Source: Oscillospiraceae bacterium (GTDB lineage: Bacteria > Bacillota_A > Clostridia > Oscillospirales > Oscillospiraceae). From it: a stretch of 64,000 nt of DNA. The stretch spans positions 22,152 through 86,151 of the forward strand of contig JAFXAV010000016.1 of NCBI GenBank assembly GCA_017516785.1, read 5' to 3'. The notes beneath the pieces were generated by a model. The model worked only from the letters and a program-made list of their open reading frames with translations, was not told the origin of the DNA and searched no databases. A program made the translations under genes and the position numbers. Positions 24,048-32,137 of this stretch are shown here, piece after piece; positions within the stretch are counted from its first letter, which is position 1, and each line of letters begins with the position of its first letter.

Positions 24048-24797
24048 TTACATATGTACGCAAAGGGCGGACACGGCTTCCTGGATGGCTTTTTCATCGG
24101 TCTGCTGGATGTGCCATTCGTCAAGGCCGGGAATACCCATGGGAATATCAGCCCTGCGGAAAATCATGGCGCTTTCAACAATCTTCTTTCCACTCATGTG
24201 AAATGCTTTGGCAGAAGGACAATGTGTCCGGATTGCAAGGATTGCTAGGGAGTTGATGCCGGCGCCAATGAGTACCTCTGGACCGCCCTGTTCATCCCGC
24301 AATTCAAGCATCAAACGAAGATTGTTAAGACCGGATATGGCAGCCGATGCAGCGCCGCTGGTCAGCACCGTATCAATTCCAAGTTCTTTGGCATCCAGGT
24401 AGGTCTGCAAAGGGTTCCGGGAAACATCAATGCAGCGGTGAAGAGTCAGACCGGAACCATCGGCAGCTTTAATCAGAGGTTCCATAGCGTTCTTGTCCAG
24501 ATTACCCTCGGGAGTCAGGCAGCCGATGACGAAGCCGTCTGCGCCGGCATCTTTCAGTTCCTGAATCTGTGCGGCCATTAAATCGATTTCTTCAGGGGTA
24601 TAGAGGAAATCTCCTGCCCGGGGTCGCATCAGACACCGGATGGGAATATTTGATTCTGCGCGAATCTGCTTCAAAAGGGCAGTGTAAGGGGTCAGACCGC
24701 CAAGGGCAAGGGCGCTGCACAGTTCCAGACGGTCAGCGCCGCCCCGGATAGCTGCCCGGGCAGAGTTAAGAGAGTCAACACATACTTCCAGTAACAT
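24048..24797 (-). CDS. cutC: CutC-family protein
   Basis: This is a 249-residue TIM-barrel protein of the CutC family. It starts MLLEVCVDSLNSA and contains GGADRLELCS, GGLTPY, IRCLMRPRAGDFLYT, the segment LTLHRCIDVSRNP and VLTSGAASAA. The family was linked to copper homeostasis in E. coli, but a biochemical role is unproven. It is encoded 9 bp behind the HAD phosphatase gene and co-transcribed with it. Confidence 0.93.
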   Translation of the reverse strand: MLLEVCVDSLNSARAAIRGGADRLELCSALALGGLTPYTALLKQIRAESNIPIRCLMRPRAGDFLYTPEEIDLMAAQIQELKDAGADGFVIGCLTPEGNLDKNAMEPLIKAADGSGLTLHRCIDVSRNPLQTYLDAKELGIDTVLTSGAASAAISGLNNLRLMLELRDEQGGPEVLIGAGINSLAILAIRTHCPSAKAFHMSGKKIVESAMIFRRADIPMGIPGLDEWHIQQTDEKAIQEAVSALCVHM

Positions 24798-24806
24798 GGC
24801 GCTACC

Positions 24807-25442
24807 TCACTTCTGCAGCTGTTCAAAGAGTTCTTCGGCGGTGTGAGCAATGGACATGGCACCTGCCTGTTCCATATCCTCTACTGTGCCGAAACCCCAG
24901 GAGACGCCGATGGTGGGAATTCCGTGGGCTTTGGCGCCGATGACATCATAGGCGGTATCGCCCACCATGATGGCTTCGGAAACGCCGCCGCACTGCGCCA
25001 GAAGGTATGCAATGACGGCAGACTTGGAACTGCGGGAGGTGTCCATGGTGGCTCCGCAGATGATGGTAAAGTACTTGGCAAGGTCAAAATGCTCCAGAAT
25101 CTTCTGGGCCATCCACTCGGGCTTGGAGGTGGCAACATATAGCTTGTGTCCCTGAGCCTGGAGTTTCTTCAGCATTTCCTCAATGCCGGGATAAACTTCG
25201 TTTTCAAACATGCCGATGGGAATGTAGCGGCTGCGATAGACTTCCACTGCTCTGGCGGCTTCCTCTTCGGGAACACCGAACTTTACAAAGGTATCATGCA
25301 GGGGAGGGCCGACGAAGACGCGCATTTCCTCCCGGGAGGGGACGGGGATGCCGTAATGCTCCAGAGCAAGGCTGGCGCAGTTGATGATACCCTCGCCATT
25401 GTTGGTCAGGGTGCCGTCCAGGTCAAACAGGATTGCTTTCAT
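24807..25442 (-). CDS. HAD-superfamily phosphatase (phosphoglycolate phosphatase-like)
   Basis: This is a 211-residue HAD hydrolase. Motif I is LFDLDGTLTN with the nucleophilic Asp, motif II VATSKPEW, motif III near SSKSAVIAYLL and motif IV MVGDTAYDVIGAKA. The helical cap after motif I resembles Gph/PpaX-type enzymes. The substrate is uncertain (phosphoglycolate, pyrophosphate or a sugar phosphate). AGGAGG precedes the ATG. It is the first gene of a two-gene unit with cutC. Confidence 0.9.
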   Translation of the reverse strand: MKAILFDLDGTLTNNGEGIINCASLALEHYGIPVPSREEMRVFVGPPLHDTFVKFGVPEEEAARAVEVYRSRYIPIGMFENEVYPGIEEMLKKLQAQGHKLYVATSKPEWMAQKILEHFDLAKYFTIICGATMDTSRSSKSAVIAYLLAQCGGVSEAIMVGDTAYDVIGAKAHGIPTIGVSWGFGTVEDMEQAGAMSIAHTAEELFEQLQK

Positions 25443-25471
25443 TGTTCTATCCTCCTGATATATTTTTTAAA

Positions 25472-25500
25472 ATCATACCATAAGATTGCCATATTAACAA
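25472..25500 (-). promoter_or_regulatory. Promoter of the HAD phosphatase-cutC unit
   Basis: TTGTTA (25500-25495) and TATGAT (25477-25472) are spaced by 17 bp on the minus strand. Confidence 0.72.
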
Positions 25501-25528
25501 GAAAAACCTCCCGGCAATGCCGGGAGGT
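25500..25528 (-). terminator. Rho-independent terminator of the PQQ-propeller gene
   Basis: A perfect 11-bp stem (ACCTCCCGGCA with TGCCGGGAGGT) is followed on the minus strand by TTTTTC. It sits directly upstream of the next promoter. Confidence 0.88.
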
Positions 25529-25535
25529 AATGGAT

Positions 25536-27464
25536 TTAAGAAATCTTGAAGCCGTAGATACCCTCGCGGGAACCCAGAACGATCATGTTGTTGAACACGA
25601 TGGGAGAAGCTTCAACGGTCTGCTCCAGACCCAGGGAATAGACCACTTCGCCGGTGGCGCCGTTTACAAGACGGATCTTACCGGAGGCGTTGCAGGTCAG
25701 GATGTAGGCTCTGCCGTCATCGGTGTAGATGGCAACAGGGGAGCTCCAGGAGTAGTTCTTGGTATCAGTTTCCCAGACCACTTCACCAGTTTCACGGTTG
25801 AAAGCAATCAGGATGCCGTCGTAAGTCTTGGGGGTACGGGCAACAGCATAGATCACCAGATCTTCAATTTCGGTACCTTCCTTGCCGAGAACAGGACTTG
25901 CCTGAACGCCGCCGGAAACGTCCGTGACGGTAACGCAGTCAATGGGGTATTCCCAGACGATATCACCGGTCTGGGCGTTCAGCTTGTAGATGCTGATGGT
26001 GCCTGCGCTCTTTTCAGCCGTCCAATGGAGGGAAGGAGCGGTGTAGAGGTAGCCGACCTTGTCTTCGCCCCATTCGAAAGCGGGGGAGGAGTTGGAATCG
26101 TCCTTGGTGTCCTGAGCCCACACCAGTTCCATGGTGTTCAGATCCACGCAGTAGAACATACCGCCGTTTTCGGAGATGTACAGGTAATTGTCCACGATGC
26201 TGGCGCTGGGTTCATAACCTAAGTAGCGGTTCTCGTTTTCGGAGAAGGTGGTGGTGTAGGTGGTCTTGACCATGTTGTCGGGAGCAATGGAGATGGTGCC
26301 GGCGGCCTTATCGTAAACAGTGTTCAGCTTCATGGTGTAGAGAATGCCGTTTTCGCCGGGCCAGATCAGGGTATCGGTTTCCGCATCCACCAGGGGAGAG
26401 GAGTCGAAAGCGGTCCAGTTGCGCATGGCGTAGGAGTCCTTGTTGCCGTACTCCCACAGAATGGTACCGTCGATCAGACTGACGATGAACATTCTGGCGC
26501 CCTTGCCGCCGTTATTGACACCGGAGCCCACATACATCAGAGGATAGCCGCGGGGGTCCAGAGCGCCTGCGCCCTTAAAGTTCATGCCCATGGAGATGGC
26601 GCTGCGGGTTTCAGTGCCGTCGGCCAGGTCATAGAAGTGGATGGAGCCGTCCAGGGTGGCGTAAATCACTTCCACCAGGCCTTCCTTATTTTTCTTGCTG
26701 CTGTGCAGATTCATGATCTGCTTGGTTTCTTCGTCCCACTGAACAACCAGAGGCTGACCGGTCCAGGCACAGCCGCCCCAGCCGTTGAACATGCCGATGC
26801 GGTGAGACCACACGGTGGTCAGGGATTCGTTGGTAATGTCAGCGGTGCCGTAGGTGGCGGTGTTGCGGTAGTTATTGCCCCGGAAGGTGGCAATACCGGG
26901 CAGAGCAAAGTAATCCTCGGGATCGCCGAAGGAGATGGGGTCTGCACGGTTGAAGCTTTCCACTTCCACATCGTTTTCAATGATGCGCCAGTCGATCCCC
27001 CAGTTGGCGGGATCGGAACCGGCGTTCATGGCAGGAGTGAAGAGCACAGGGGCTTCCGTGGGAGCTTCGGTCTCGGTGGGAGCCTCAGTCTCGGGAGCAC
27101 CGGTCTCATCAGGCTGAGCCTCGGGAGACTGCTGGGTTGCTTCCGGCAGGGGAGAAGCGGGGAAATTCTGCTGTGCAGCTTCCTTATAAATCTGCATGCA
27201 GAACAGGGAAAGACAGGCCACGGCAATGGTTGCGATGATCAGGACGACCACGCAGCCGGTACTGATGCGGGCCTTGCGCTTGATAATGAGGGTGATGATG
27301 CAAAGCAGCACCATTACACCGAGAATTGCGAAAAGGACTTTCAGCGCGCCCTGCATATCCACAACGGCCTGGGATGCGGCTGCGGCAGTGCCGGCAGCGG
27401 AAACAGTCATGGCCATAGCGGGAACAAGCAGGAGAGCAGAAAGGTAGTTCAGAATTTTTTTCAT
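25536..27464 (-). CDS. Membrane-anchored PQQ-like beta-propeller protein
   Basis: This is a 642-residue envelope protein. It has an N-terminal signal or hydrophobic segment (about 1-25), two further membrane spans (about 45-65 and 70-90) and a Pro/Glu/Thr-rich linker with repeated TEAPTE. A large domain follows with recurrent GxIxWEY/VWETDT-type strands typical of PQQ/quinoprotein-alcohol-dehydrogenase-like propellers (WEYGNKDS, VWAQDTKDD, VWEYPIDC, VVWETDTK). No PQQ-binding residues are evident, so it is probably a structural or binding propeller outside the cell. The ATG at 27464 follows AGAAGGTG. Confidence 0.87.
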   Translation of the reverse strand: MKKILNYLSALLLVPAMAMTVSAAGTAAAASQAVVDMQGALKVLFAILGVMVLLCIITLIIKRKARISTGCVVVLIIATIAVACLSLFCMQIYKEAAQQNFPASPLPEATQQSPEAQPDETGAPETEAPTETEAPTEAPVLFTPAMNAGSDPANWGIDWRIIENDVEVESFNRADPISFGDPEDYFALPGIATFRGNNYRNTATYGTADITNESLTTVWSHRIGMFNGWGGCAWTGQPLVVQWDEETKQIMNLHSSKKNKEGLVEVIYATLDGSIHFYDLADGTETRSAISMGMNFKGAGALDPRGYPLMYVGSGVNNGGKGARMFIVSLIDGTILWEYGNKDSYAMRNWTAFDSSPLVDAETDTLIWPGENGILYTMKLNTVYDKAAGTISIAPDNMVKTTYTTTFSENENRYLGYEPSASIVDNYLYISENGGMFYCVDLNTMELVWAQDTKDDSNSSPAFEWGEDKVGYLYTAPSLHWTAEKSAGTISIYKLNAQTGDIVWEYPIDCVTVTDVSGGVQASPVLGKEGTEIEDLVIYAVARTPKTYDGILIAFNRETGEVVWETDTKNYSWSSPVAIYTDDGRAYILTCNASGKIRLVNGATGEVVYSLGLEQTVEASPIVFNNMIVLGSREGIYGFKIS

Positions 27465-27497
27465 GAGTGCACCTTCTATCTGGTTATAATCCATAAC

Positions 27498-27526
27498 AGT
27501 ATATCATGCATTTCATTCGACTGCAA
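27498..27526 (-). promoter_or_regulatory. Promoter of the PQQ-propeller gene
   Basis: TTGCAG (27526-27521) and TATACT (27503-27498), 17 bp apart, with TGA just before the -10 as an extended element. Confidence 0.75.
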
Positions 27527-27787
27527 GGAACAAATTTCGCAGAGCACAGGAAAAGGACAACATCGGATGGATGGTGTCCTATTTAATAATGTAGAATTAG
27601 TTCTTGGCCAGGTATTCTGCAATGTTCCAGACATAGCAGTTCACCTTTCTGTATATTAAGGATTTATTAATAATAACATGAAGGAGCACTTTGATCGAAA
27701 AGAAGCAATAAATGTATCGATAAAAATGATTCAAAATGTAATCCGGGAACGGACTGTTGTAGCTCTGGTGTGAAAATATTTCCGGCG

Positions 27788-27803
27788 ACGGACACGTGTC
27801 CGT
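27788..27803. promoter_or_regulatory. 16-bp perfect palindrome upstream of the opp promoter
   Basis: ACGGACACGTGTCCGT is a perfect palindrome centred 65 bp upstream of the opp -35 element. It may be a binding site for a dimeric regulator. The rest of 27530-27860 is AT-rich, with no convincing gene. Confidence 0.4.
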
Positions 27804-27860
27804 GTACAAAAGCCACAAAAGATATGTGCAAATAGCCATAAATTTCGGCAAAAACATGCG

Positions 27861-27889
27861 TTGAAATATGCGCCTTCCTATAATATAAT
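27861..27889 (+). promoter_or_regulatory. Promoter of the opp operon
   Basis: TTGAAA at 27861-27866 and TATAAT at 27884-27889 are spaced by 17 bp. This gives a leader of about 155 nt that contains two perfect palindromes. Confidence 0.8.
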
Positions 27890-27948
27890 CTATCTGATAC
27901 TTGGGTTAATGGCATTTTTCCCGGGTAATTGAAGACTTAATGACTTTG

Positions 27949-27994
27949 AAAGTGAGATATCTCACTTTTATGCTGTTTGTACAAACAGCATAAA
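27949..27994. promoter_or_regulatory. Two abutting perfect palindromes in the opp leader
   Basis: Positions 27949-27968 form a perfect 20-bp palindrome (AAAGTGAGAT half) and 27967-27994 a perfect 28-bp palindrome (TTTATGCTGTTTGT half); they share two bases. In DNA they could be operators. In RNA they would form two adjacent stem-loops between promoter and oppB. Neither is a classical GC-rich terminator. Confidence 0.55.
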
Positions 27995-28052
27995 GACCAT
28001 TGACTGTGCCCGTGCATGGCCAATGAACAGATCGTTAGAAAGGTTGGATCCT

Positions 28053-28982
28053 ATGAACTCAAAGACTTTAAAGTATATCCTCAAACGCATTCTGCTGGCC
28101 CTGCTGACGGTCTGGGTTGTCATTACCGTGACCTTCTTTGTCATGCGCGCTGTGCCCGGCGGTCCCTTCCTGGGTGAGAAGGCAATCTCTGAAGCAGCAC
28201 AGGCTGCTCTGGAAGCCAAATACGGCCTGGACAAGCCTCTGATGGAGCAGTACTTCACCTATCTGAAGGACATCTTCACTGAGTTTGACTTTGGTCCTTC
28301 CCTGAAGCTCCGTGGCCGCAACGTCATTGACATCATCGGCGATGGTATGAAGGTCTCTGCCAAGCTGGGCATTATGGCCGCATCCATTGCTCTGGTGGTC
28401 GGCGTTGTACTGGGCGCTGTTGCCGCTCTGCGCCGCAACAAGATCATCGACAAGGTGATCATGGTCATCACCACCGCATTCATCTCTATGCCTTCTTTCA
28501 TCATGGGTACTCTGCTTCTGCTGGTCTTTGCTCTGCAGCTGGCTCTGTTCCCCGCCAACGGTGAAACCGCCAAGGGTTTGATCCTGCCGGTTATCACCCT
28601 GTCTCTGTCTCCTATGGCAAACATCACCCGTCTGACCCGTTCCTCCATGCTGGATGTTCTGGGCCAGGACTACATCCGTACCGCAAGAGCCAAGGGCGTC
28701 TCTCAGGCGAAGATCATCTTCGGTCATGCACTGAAAAATTCCCTGATTCCCGTCATTACCTATTTCGGACCTATGCTTGCCTACATCGTCACCGGTTCCC
28801 TGGTTGTTGAGCAGATTTTTGCAGTGCCCGGTATCGGCCGCTACTTTGTCAGCTCCATCACCGGCCGTGACTATCCCCTGATCATGGGTACCACCATCGT
28901 GCTGGCATCTCTGATCGTCATCATGAACCTGATCAGCGATATTATGTACAAGATCGTCGATCCCAGAATCAACCTGGAGTAA
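28053..28982 (+). CDS. oppB: Oligopeptide ABC transporter permease
   Basis: This 309-residue membrane protein is of the BPD_transp_1/OppB type. The N-terminal span and TFFVMRAVPGGPF are typical, and the EAA loop lies in YIRTARAKGVSQAKIIFGHA, where it contacts the ATPases. The C-terminus has VEQIFAVPGIGRY. It forms the import channel with OppC. The ATG at 28053 is preceded by GAAAGG. It is the first gene of the five-gene opp operon. Confidence 0.94.
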   Translation: MNSKTLKYILKRILLALLTVWVVITVTFFVMRAVPGGPFLGEKAISEAAQAALEAKYGLDKPLMEQYFTYLKDIFTEFDFGPSLKLRGRNVIDIIGDGMKVSAKLGIMAASIALVVGVVLGAVAALRRNKIIDKVIMVITTAFISMPSFIMGTLLLLVFALQLALFPANGETAKGLILPVITLSLSPMANITRLTRSSMLDVLGQDYIRTARAKGVSQAKIIFGHALKNSLIPVITYFGPMLAYIVTGSLVVEQIFAVPGIGRYFVSSITGRDYPLIMGTTIVLASLIVIMNLISDIMYKIVDPRINLE

Positions 28983-28994
28983 GGAGGAAACAAA

Positions 28995-30053
28995 ATGAAT
29001 AAGAAACCCTTCAGTCTCCACGTGAACATGGATGACTTCCTTCCTGCTACCGAGGAAGAGAAGGCCTATATGGTGCAGATGCGCCCCTCCACCACCTTCT
29101 TCAAGGATGGTATGAAGCGCCTGCTGAGAAACAAGATCGCAACCATCAGCATGATCATCATCATCGCTGTTACCCTCAGCGCCATCATCATTCCCTTCTT
29201 CTGGCCCTACAGCTACGAGACCATGCTGGGCGTCCGTCCCGGCAAGCCCGTTGACTCTTCCTACAACAACCTGGCTCCCTTCGAGTTCGGTGAAACCGAA
29301 CTGGAGCGGATCGCTGAAGGCGAAAAGGTTTTCCCCCATGTCTTCGGCACTGACGCTGCCGGCCGTGACTACTTCATCCGTGTGGTCTACGGCACCCGCA
29401 TCTCTCTGGCAGTCGGCTTCTTTGCCAGTATCATCGTTCTGATCATCGGTATGACCGTCGGTTCGATTGCAGGCTATGTGGGCGGCAAGGTGGACCTGGT
29501 GATCATGCGAATCGTTGATATCATCTATTCCCTGCCTGATATGCTGATGGTCATCCTGCTGGCTTCCGTCATGAAGGTCAGCCTGGGTGAACTGATTGAA
29601 GGCACCGTCCTTGAGAAGCTGGGCAGCAACATGATCTCCCTGTTCATCATCTTCGCCCTGCTGTACTGGGTCAGCATGTCCCGTCAGATCCGCGGCCAGA
29701 TTCTGTCCCTGAAGGAGCAGGAGTATGTTCTGGCAGCCAAGTCCACCGGCGCAAAGGCCGGTTGGGTCATCCGCAAGCATCTGCTTCCCAACTGCATCAG
29801 TGTTGTGGTTATCTCCACCGCTCTGCAGATTCCCAGCGCCATCTTCACCGAGAGCTACCTGTCCTTCCTGGGTCTGGGCGTTAATGCTCCAATGCCTTCC
29901 CTGGGCAGCCTGGCCTCCGATGCGCTGAACGGCATCACCTCCTATCCCCATCGTCTGGTGATCCCCGCAGTGGTCATTTCCCTGATCGTGCTGTCCCTGA
30001 ACCTGTTCGGCGACGGTCTGCGCGATGCATTTGACCCCAAACTGAAGAATTAA
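28995..30053 (+). CDS. oppC: Oligopeptide ABC transporter permease
   Basis: This is a 352-residue OppC-type permease. An N-terminal cytoplasmic stretch precedes a first membrane span (about residues 48-68), then the extracytoplasmic loop with HVFGTDAAGRDYF. The EAA loop is YVLAAKSTGAKAGWVIRKH. GGCGDGLRDAFDPKL-type ends are standard for this subfamily. It pairs with OppB and starts 12 bp after it, behind AAGGAGG. Confidence 0.94.
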   Translation: MNKKPFSLHVNMDDFLPATEEEKAYMVQMRPSTTFFKDGMKRLLRNKIATISMIIIIAVTLSAIIIPFFWPYSYETMLGVRPGKPVDSSYNNLAPFEFGETELERIAEGEKVFPHVFGTDAAGRDYFIRVVYGTRISLAVGFFASIIVLIIGMTVGSIAGYVGGKVDLVIMRIVDIIYSLPDMLMVILLASVMKVSLGELIEGTVLEKLGSNMISLFIIFALLYWVSMSRQIRGQILSLKEQEYVLAAKSTGAKAGWVIRKHLLPNCISVVVISTALQIPSAIFTESYLSFLGLGVNAPMPSLGSLASDALNGITSYPHRLVIPAVVISLIVLSLNLFGDGLRDAFDPKLKN

Positions 30054-30066
30054 GGAGAACGCAACT

Positions 30067-31062
30067 ATGGCAATGTTAGAAGTTAAAGACCTGCGCACCT
30101 CCTTTTTTACCCCCGCAGGCGAAGTGAAAGCCGTCAACGGCGTTTCCTTCAATCTGGACCATGGTAAGGTCCTGGGCATCGTGGGTGAGTCCGGTTCCGG
30201 TAAGTCCGTCACCGCTTACTCCGTGATGCAGATCCTCGAAAAGACCGGTAAGATCGTCTCCGGTTCTATCAAATTCAACGGTCAGGAGTTGGTCGGCGCC
30301 GGTGAGAAGGTCATGAAGACCGTCCGCGGCAACAAGATCTCCATCATCTTCCAGGACCCCATGACCTCTCTGAATCCCACTTATACCATCGGCCGTCAGC
30401 TGATGGAGGCGATTCTGCTGCACACCAACCGCAATAAGGCCCAGGCACGGGAACGCGCTGTGGAAATGCTGCGGCTGGTTAACATCAACGAACCCGAGAA
30501 GCGCATGAACCAGTACCCCTTCGAGTTCTCCGGCGGTATGCGCCAGCGTATCATGATCGCCATGGCTCTTGCATGTGAACCTGACATCCTGATCGCCGAC
30601 GAGCCCACCACCGCTCTGGACGTCACCATTCAGGCTCAGATCCTGGAGCTGATGCAGAGCCTTCAGAAGGAACTGGGTATGGCCATCATCATGATCACCC
30701 ATGACCTGGGCGTTGTTGCTCAGATGTGTGATGAAGTTATCGTTATGTACGCCGGCTCCATCTGCGAGCAGGGAAGTGCTGACGAGATCTTCTACAATCC
30801 CAAGCATGAGTACACCAAGGGACTGATCCGTTCCATTCCCACCATCGACAACGACGGTGAGAAGCTGGAACCCATCACCGGTACGCCCATTGACCTGTTG
30901 AACATGCCCAAGGGTTGTCCCTTCGCACCCCGCTGCGACGCAGCCATGAAGATCTGTCTCCGCGAGCGCTGCGAGCGTATGCAGATCAACGATTGGCATC
31001 AGGCAGCCTGCTGGATGAATGTGAAAGAAGCAATGGAAAAGGAAGGCGGTGAAGCCGAATGA
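30067..31062 (+). CDS. oppD: Oligopeptide ABC transporter ATPase
   Basis: This is a 331-residue ATPase with Walker A GESGSGKS, signature FSGGMRQR and Walker [13 protein letters not shown]. The C-terminal extension has a cysteine-bearing [19 protein letters not shown] block typical of OppD/DppD. It energises peptide import with OppF. AAGGAG precedes the ATG. The stop overlaps the oppF start (ATGA). Confidence 0.95.
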   Translation: MAMLEVKDLRTSFFTPAGEVKAVNGVSFNLDHGKVLGIVGESGSGKSVTAYSVMQILEKTGKIVSGSIKFNGQELVGAGEKVMKTVRGNKISIIFQDPMTSLNPTYTIGRQLMEAILLHTNRNKAQARERAVEMLRLVNINEPEKRMNQYPFEFSGGMRQRIMIAMALACEPDILIADEPTTALDVTIQAQILELMQSLQKELGMAIIMITHDLGVVAQMCDEVIVMYAGSICEQGSADEIFYNPKHEYTKGLIRSIPTIDNDGEKLEPITGTPIDLLNMPKGCPFAPRCDAAMKICLRERCERMQINDWHQAACWMNVKEAMEKEGGEAE

Positions 31063-32039
31063 TCGAGAAGAAGAATCTGGTTGAAGTCAAGAACCTGAAG
31101 GAATACTTCAACATCACCACCGGCATGTTTTCCTCCAAGCCTCTGAAGGCTGTGGACGATGTTTCCTTCGCCATCCGCAAGGGTGAGACTCTGGGTCTGG
31201 TCGGCGAGTCCGGCTGCGGCAAGACCACCGTCGGCAGAACCCTGCTGCACCTCTACAAACCCACCGCCGGTGAAATCTGGTTCGATGGTAAGAAGATTGA
31301 GACCAAGCGCGATATTCTGGACTACAGAAAGAAGACCGCCATGGTTTTCCAGGATCCCTATTCCTCTCTGAACCCCAGAATGACCGTTTCCGACATCATT
31401 GCCGAGCCACTGGATGTACACAAGATGTATAAGAACAAGAAGGAGCGGCAGGAGCGGATTCTGGATCTGATGGCCAAGGTCGGTCTGAACTCCGAGCACG
31501 CAAACCGCTATGCCCACGAGTTCTCCGGCGGTCAGCGCCAGAGAATCGGCATCGCCCGTTCTCTTTCCATGAATCCTGAATTCGTGGTCTGTGACGAGCC
31601 TGTTTCCGCTCTGGACGTTTCCATTCAGGCACAGGTTATCAACATGTTTGACGAGCTGCAGGAGCAGATGGATCTGACCTATCTGTTCATCGCCCACGAC
31701 CTGTTGGTTGTGCGTCATATTTCCGACAGAATCGCCGTTATGTACCTGGGTAAGATGGTGGAGCTGGCAGATTCCAAGGAGATCTATGATCATCCTCTGC
31801 ATCCCTACACTAAGAGCCTGATGTCCGCCGTTCCTCTGCCCGACCCTAAGAAGGCAAGAGAGAACAAGCGCATCGTCCTCACCGGTGATATCCCCAGCCC
31901 CCTGAACGCTCCCTCCGGATGTCCCTTCCGGACCCGCTGCCCCTACGCAACTGATGCCTGTGCTGAGGCTATGCCTGAGTTCAAGGAAGTTTCAGCAGGC
32001 CATTTTGTAGCCTGCCATCATGTGGATAAGATCAACTGA
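31059..32039 (+). CDS. oppF: Oligopeptide ABC transporter ATPase
   Basis: This is a 326-residue ATPase with Walker [10 protein letters not shown], signature FSGGQRQR and Walker [10 protein letters not shown]. The C-terminal oligopeptide-family block [14 protein letters not shown] is present. It is the second nucleotide-binding subunit with OppD and overlaps oppD by 4 bp. About 98 bp separate it from the binding-protein gene, with a weak hairpin and no clear terminator. Confidence 0.95.
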   Translation: MIEKKNLVEVKNLKEYFNITTGMFSSKPLKAVDDVSFAIRKGETLGLVGESGCGKTTVGRTLLHLYKPTAGEIWFDGKKIETKRDILDYRKKTAMVFQDPYSSLNPRMTVSDIIAEPLDVHKMYKNKKERQERILDLMAKVGLNSEHANRYAHEFSGGQRQRIGIARSLSMNPEFVVCDEPVSALDVSIQAQVINMFDELQEQMDLTYLFIAHDLLVVRHISDRIAVMYLGKMVELADSKEIYDHPLHPYTKSLMSAVPLPDPKKARENKRIVLTGDIPSPLNAPSGCPFRTRCPYATDACAEAMPEFKEVSAGHFVACHHVDKIN

Positions 32040-32137
32040 TCCGCATTTACGTTAGCTTCACATCTGCAAGGTGCCGGTATTGCCGTGCCGGGCCTTCGGG
32101 TATGAAATAAATTTCTCTTGAGAAAGGAAAATGAATT

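Noticed and set aside
27597..27857. 86-codon AT-rich minus-strand frame upstream of the opp operon
   Set aside because: It has no ribosome-binding site, low-complexity composition, and contains the 16-bp palindrome; there is no sign of coding.
28068..30212. Minus-strand open frame of 714 codons opposite oppB and oppC
   Set aside because: It is antisense to clear permease genes and spans their intergenic gap, and its His/Asp/Gln-rich composition is typical of shadow frames.
32040..32137. Terminator between oppF and the binding-protein gene
   Set aside because: The CCGG-rich stretch pairs poorly and is not followed by a T-run, so the gene is treated as part of the opp operon.
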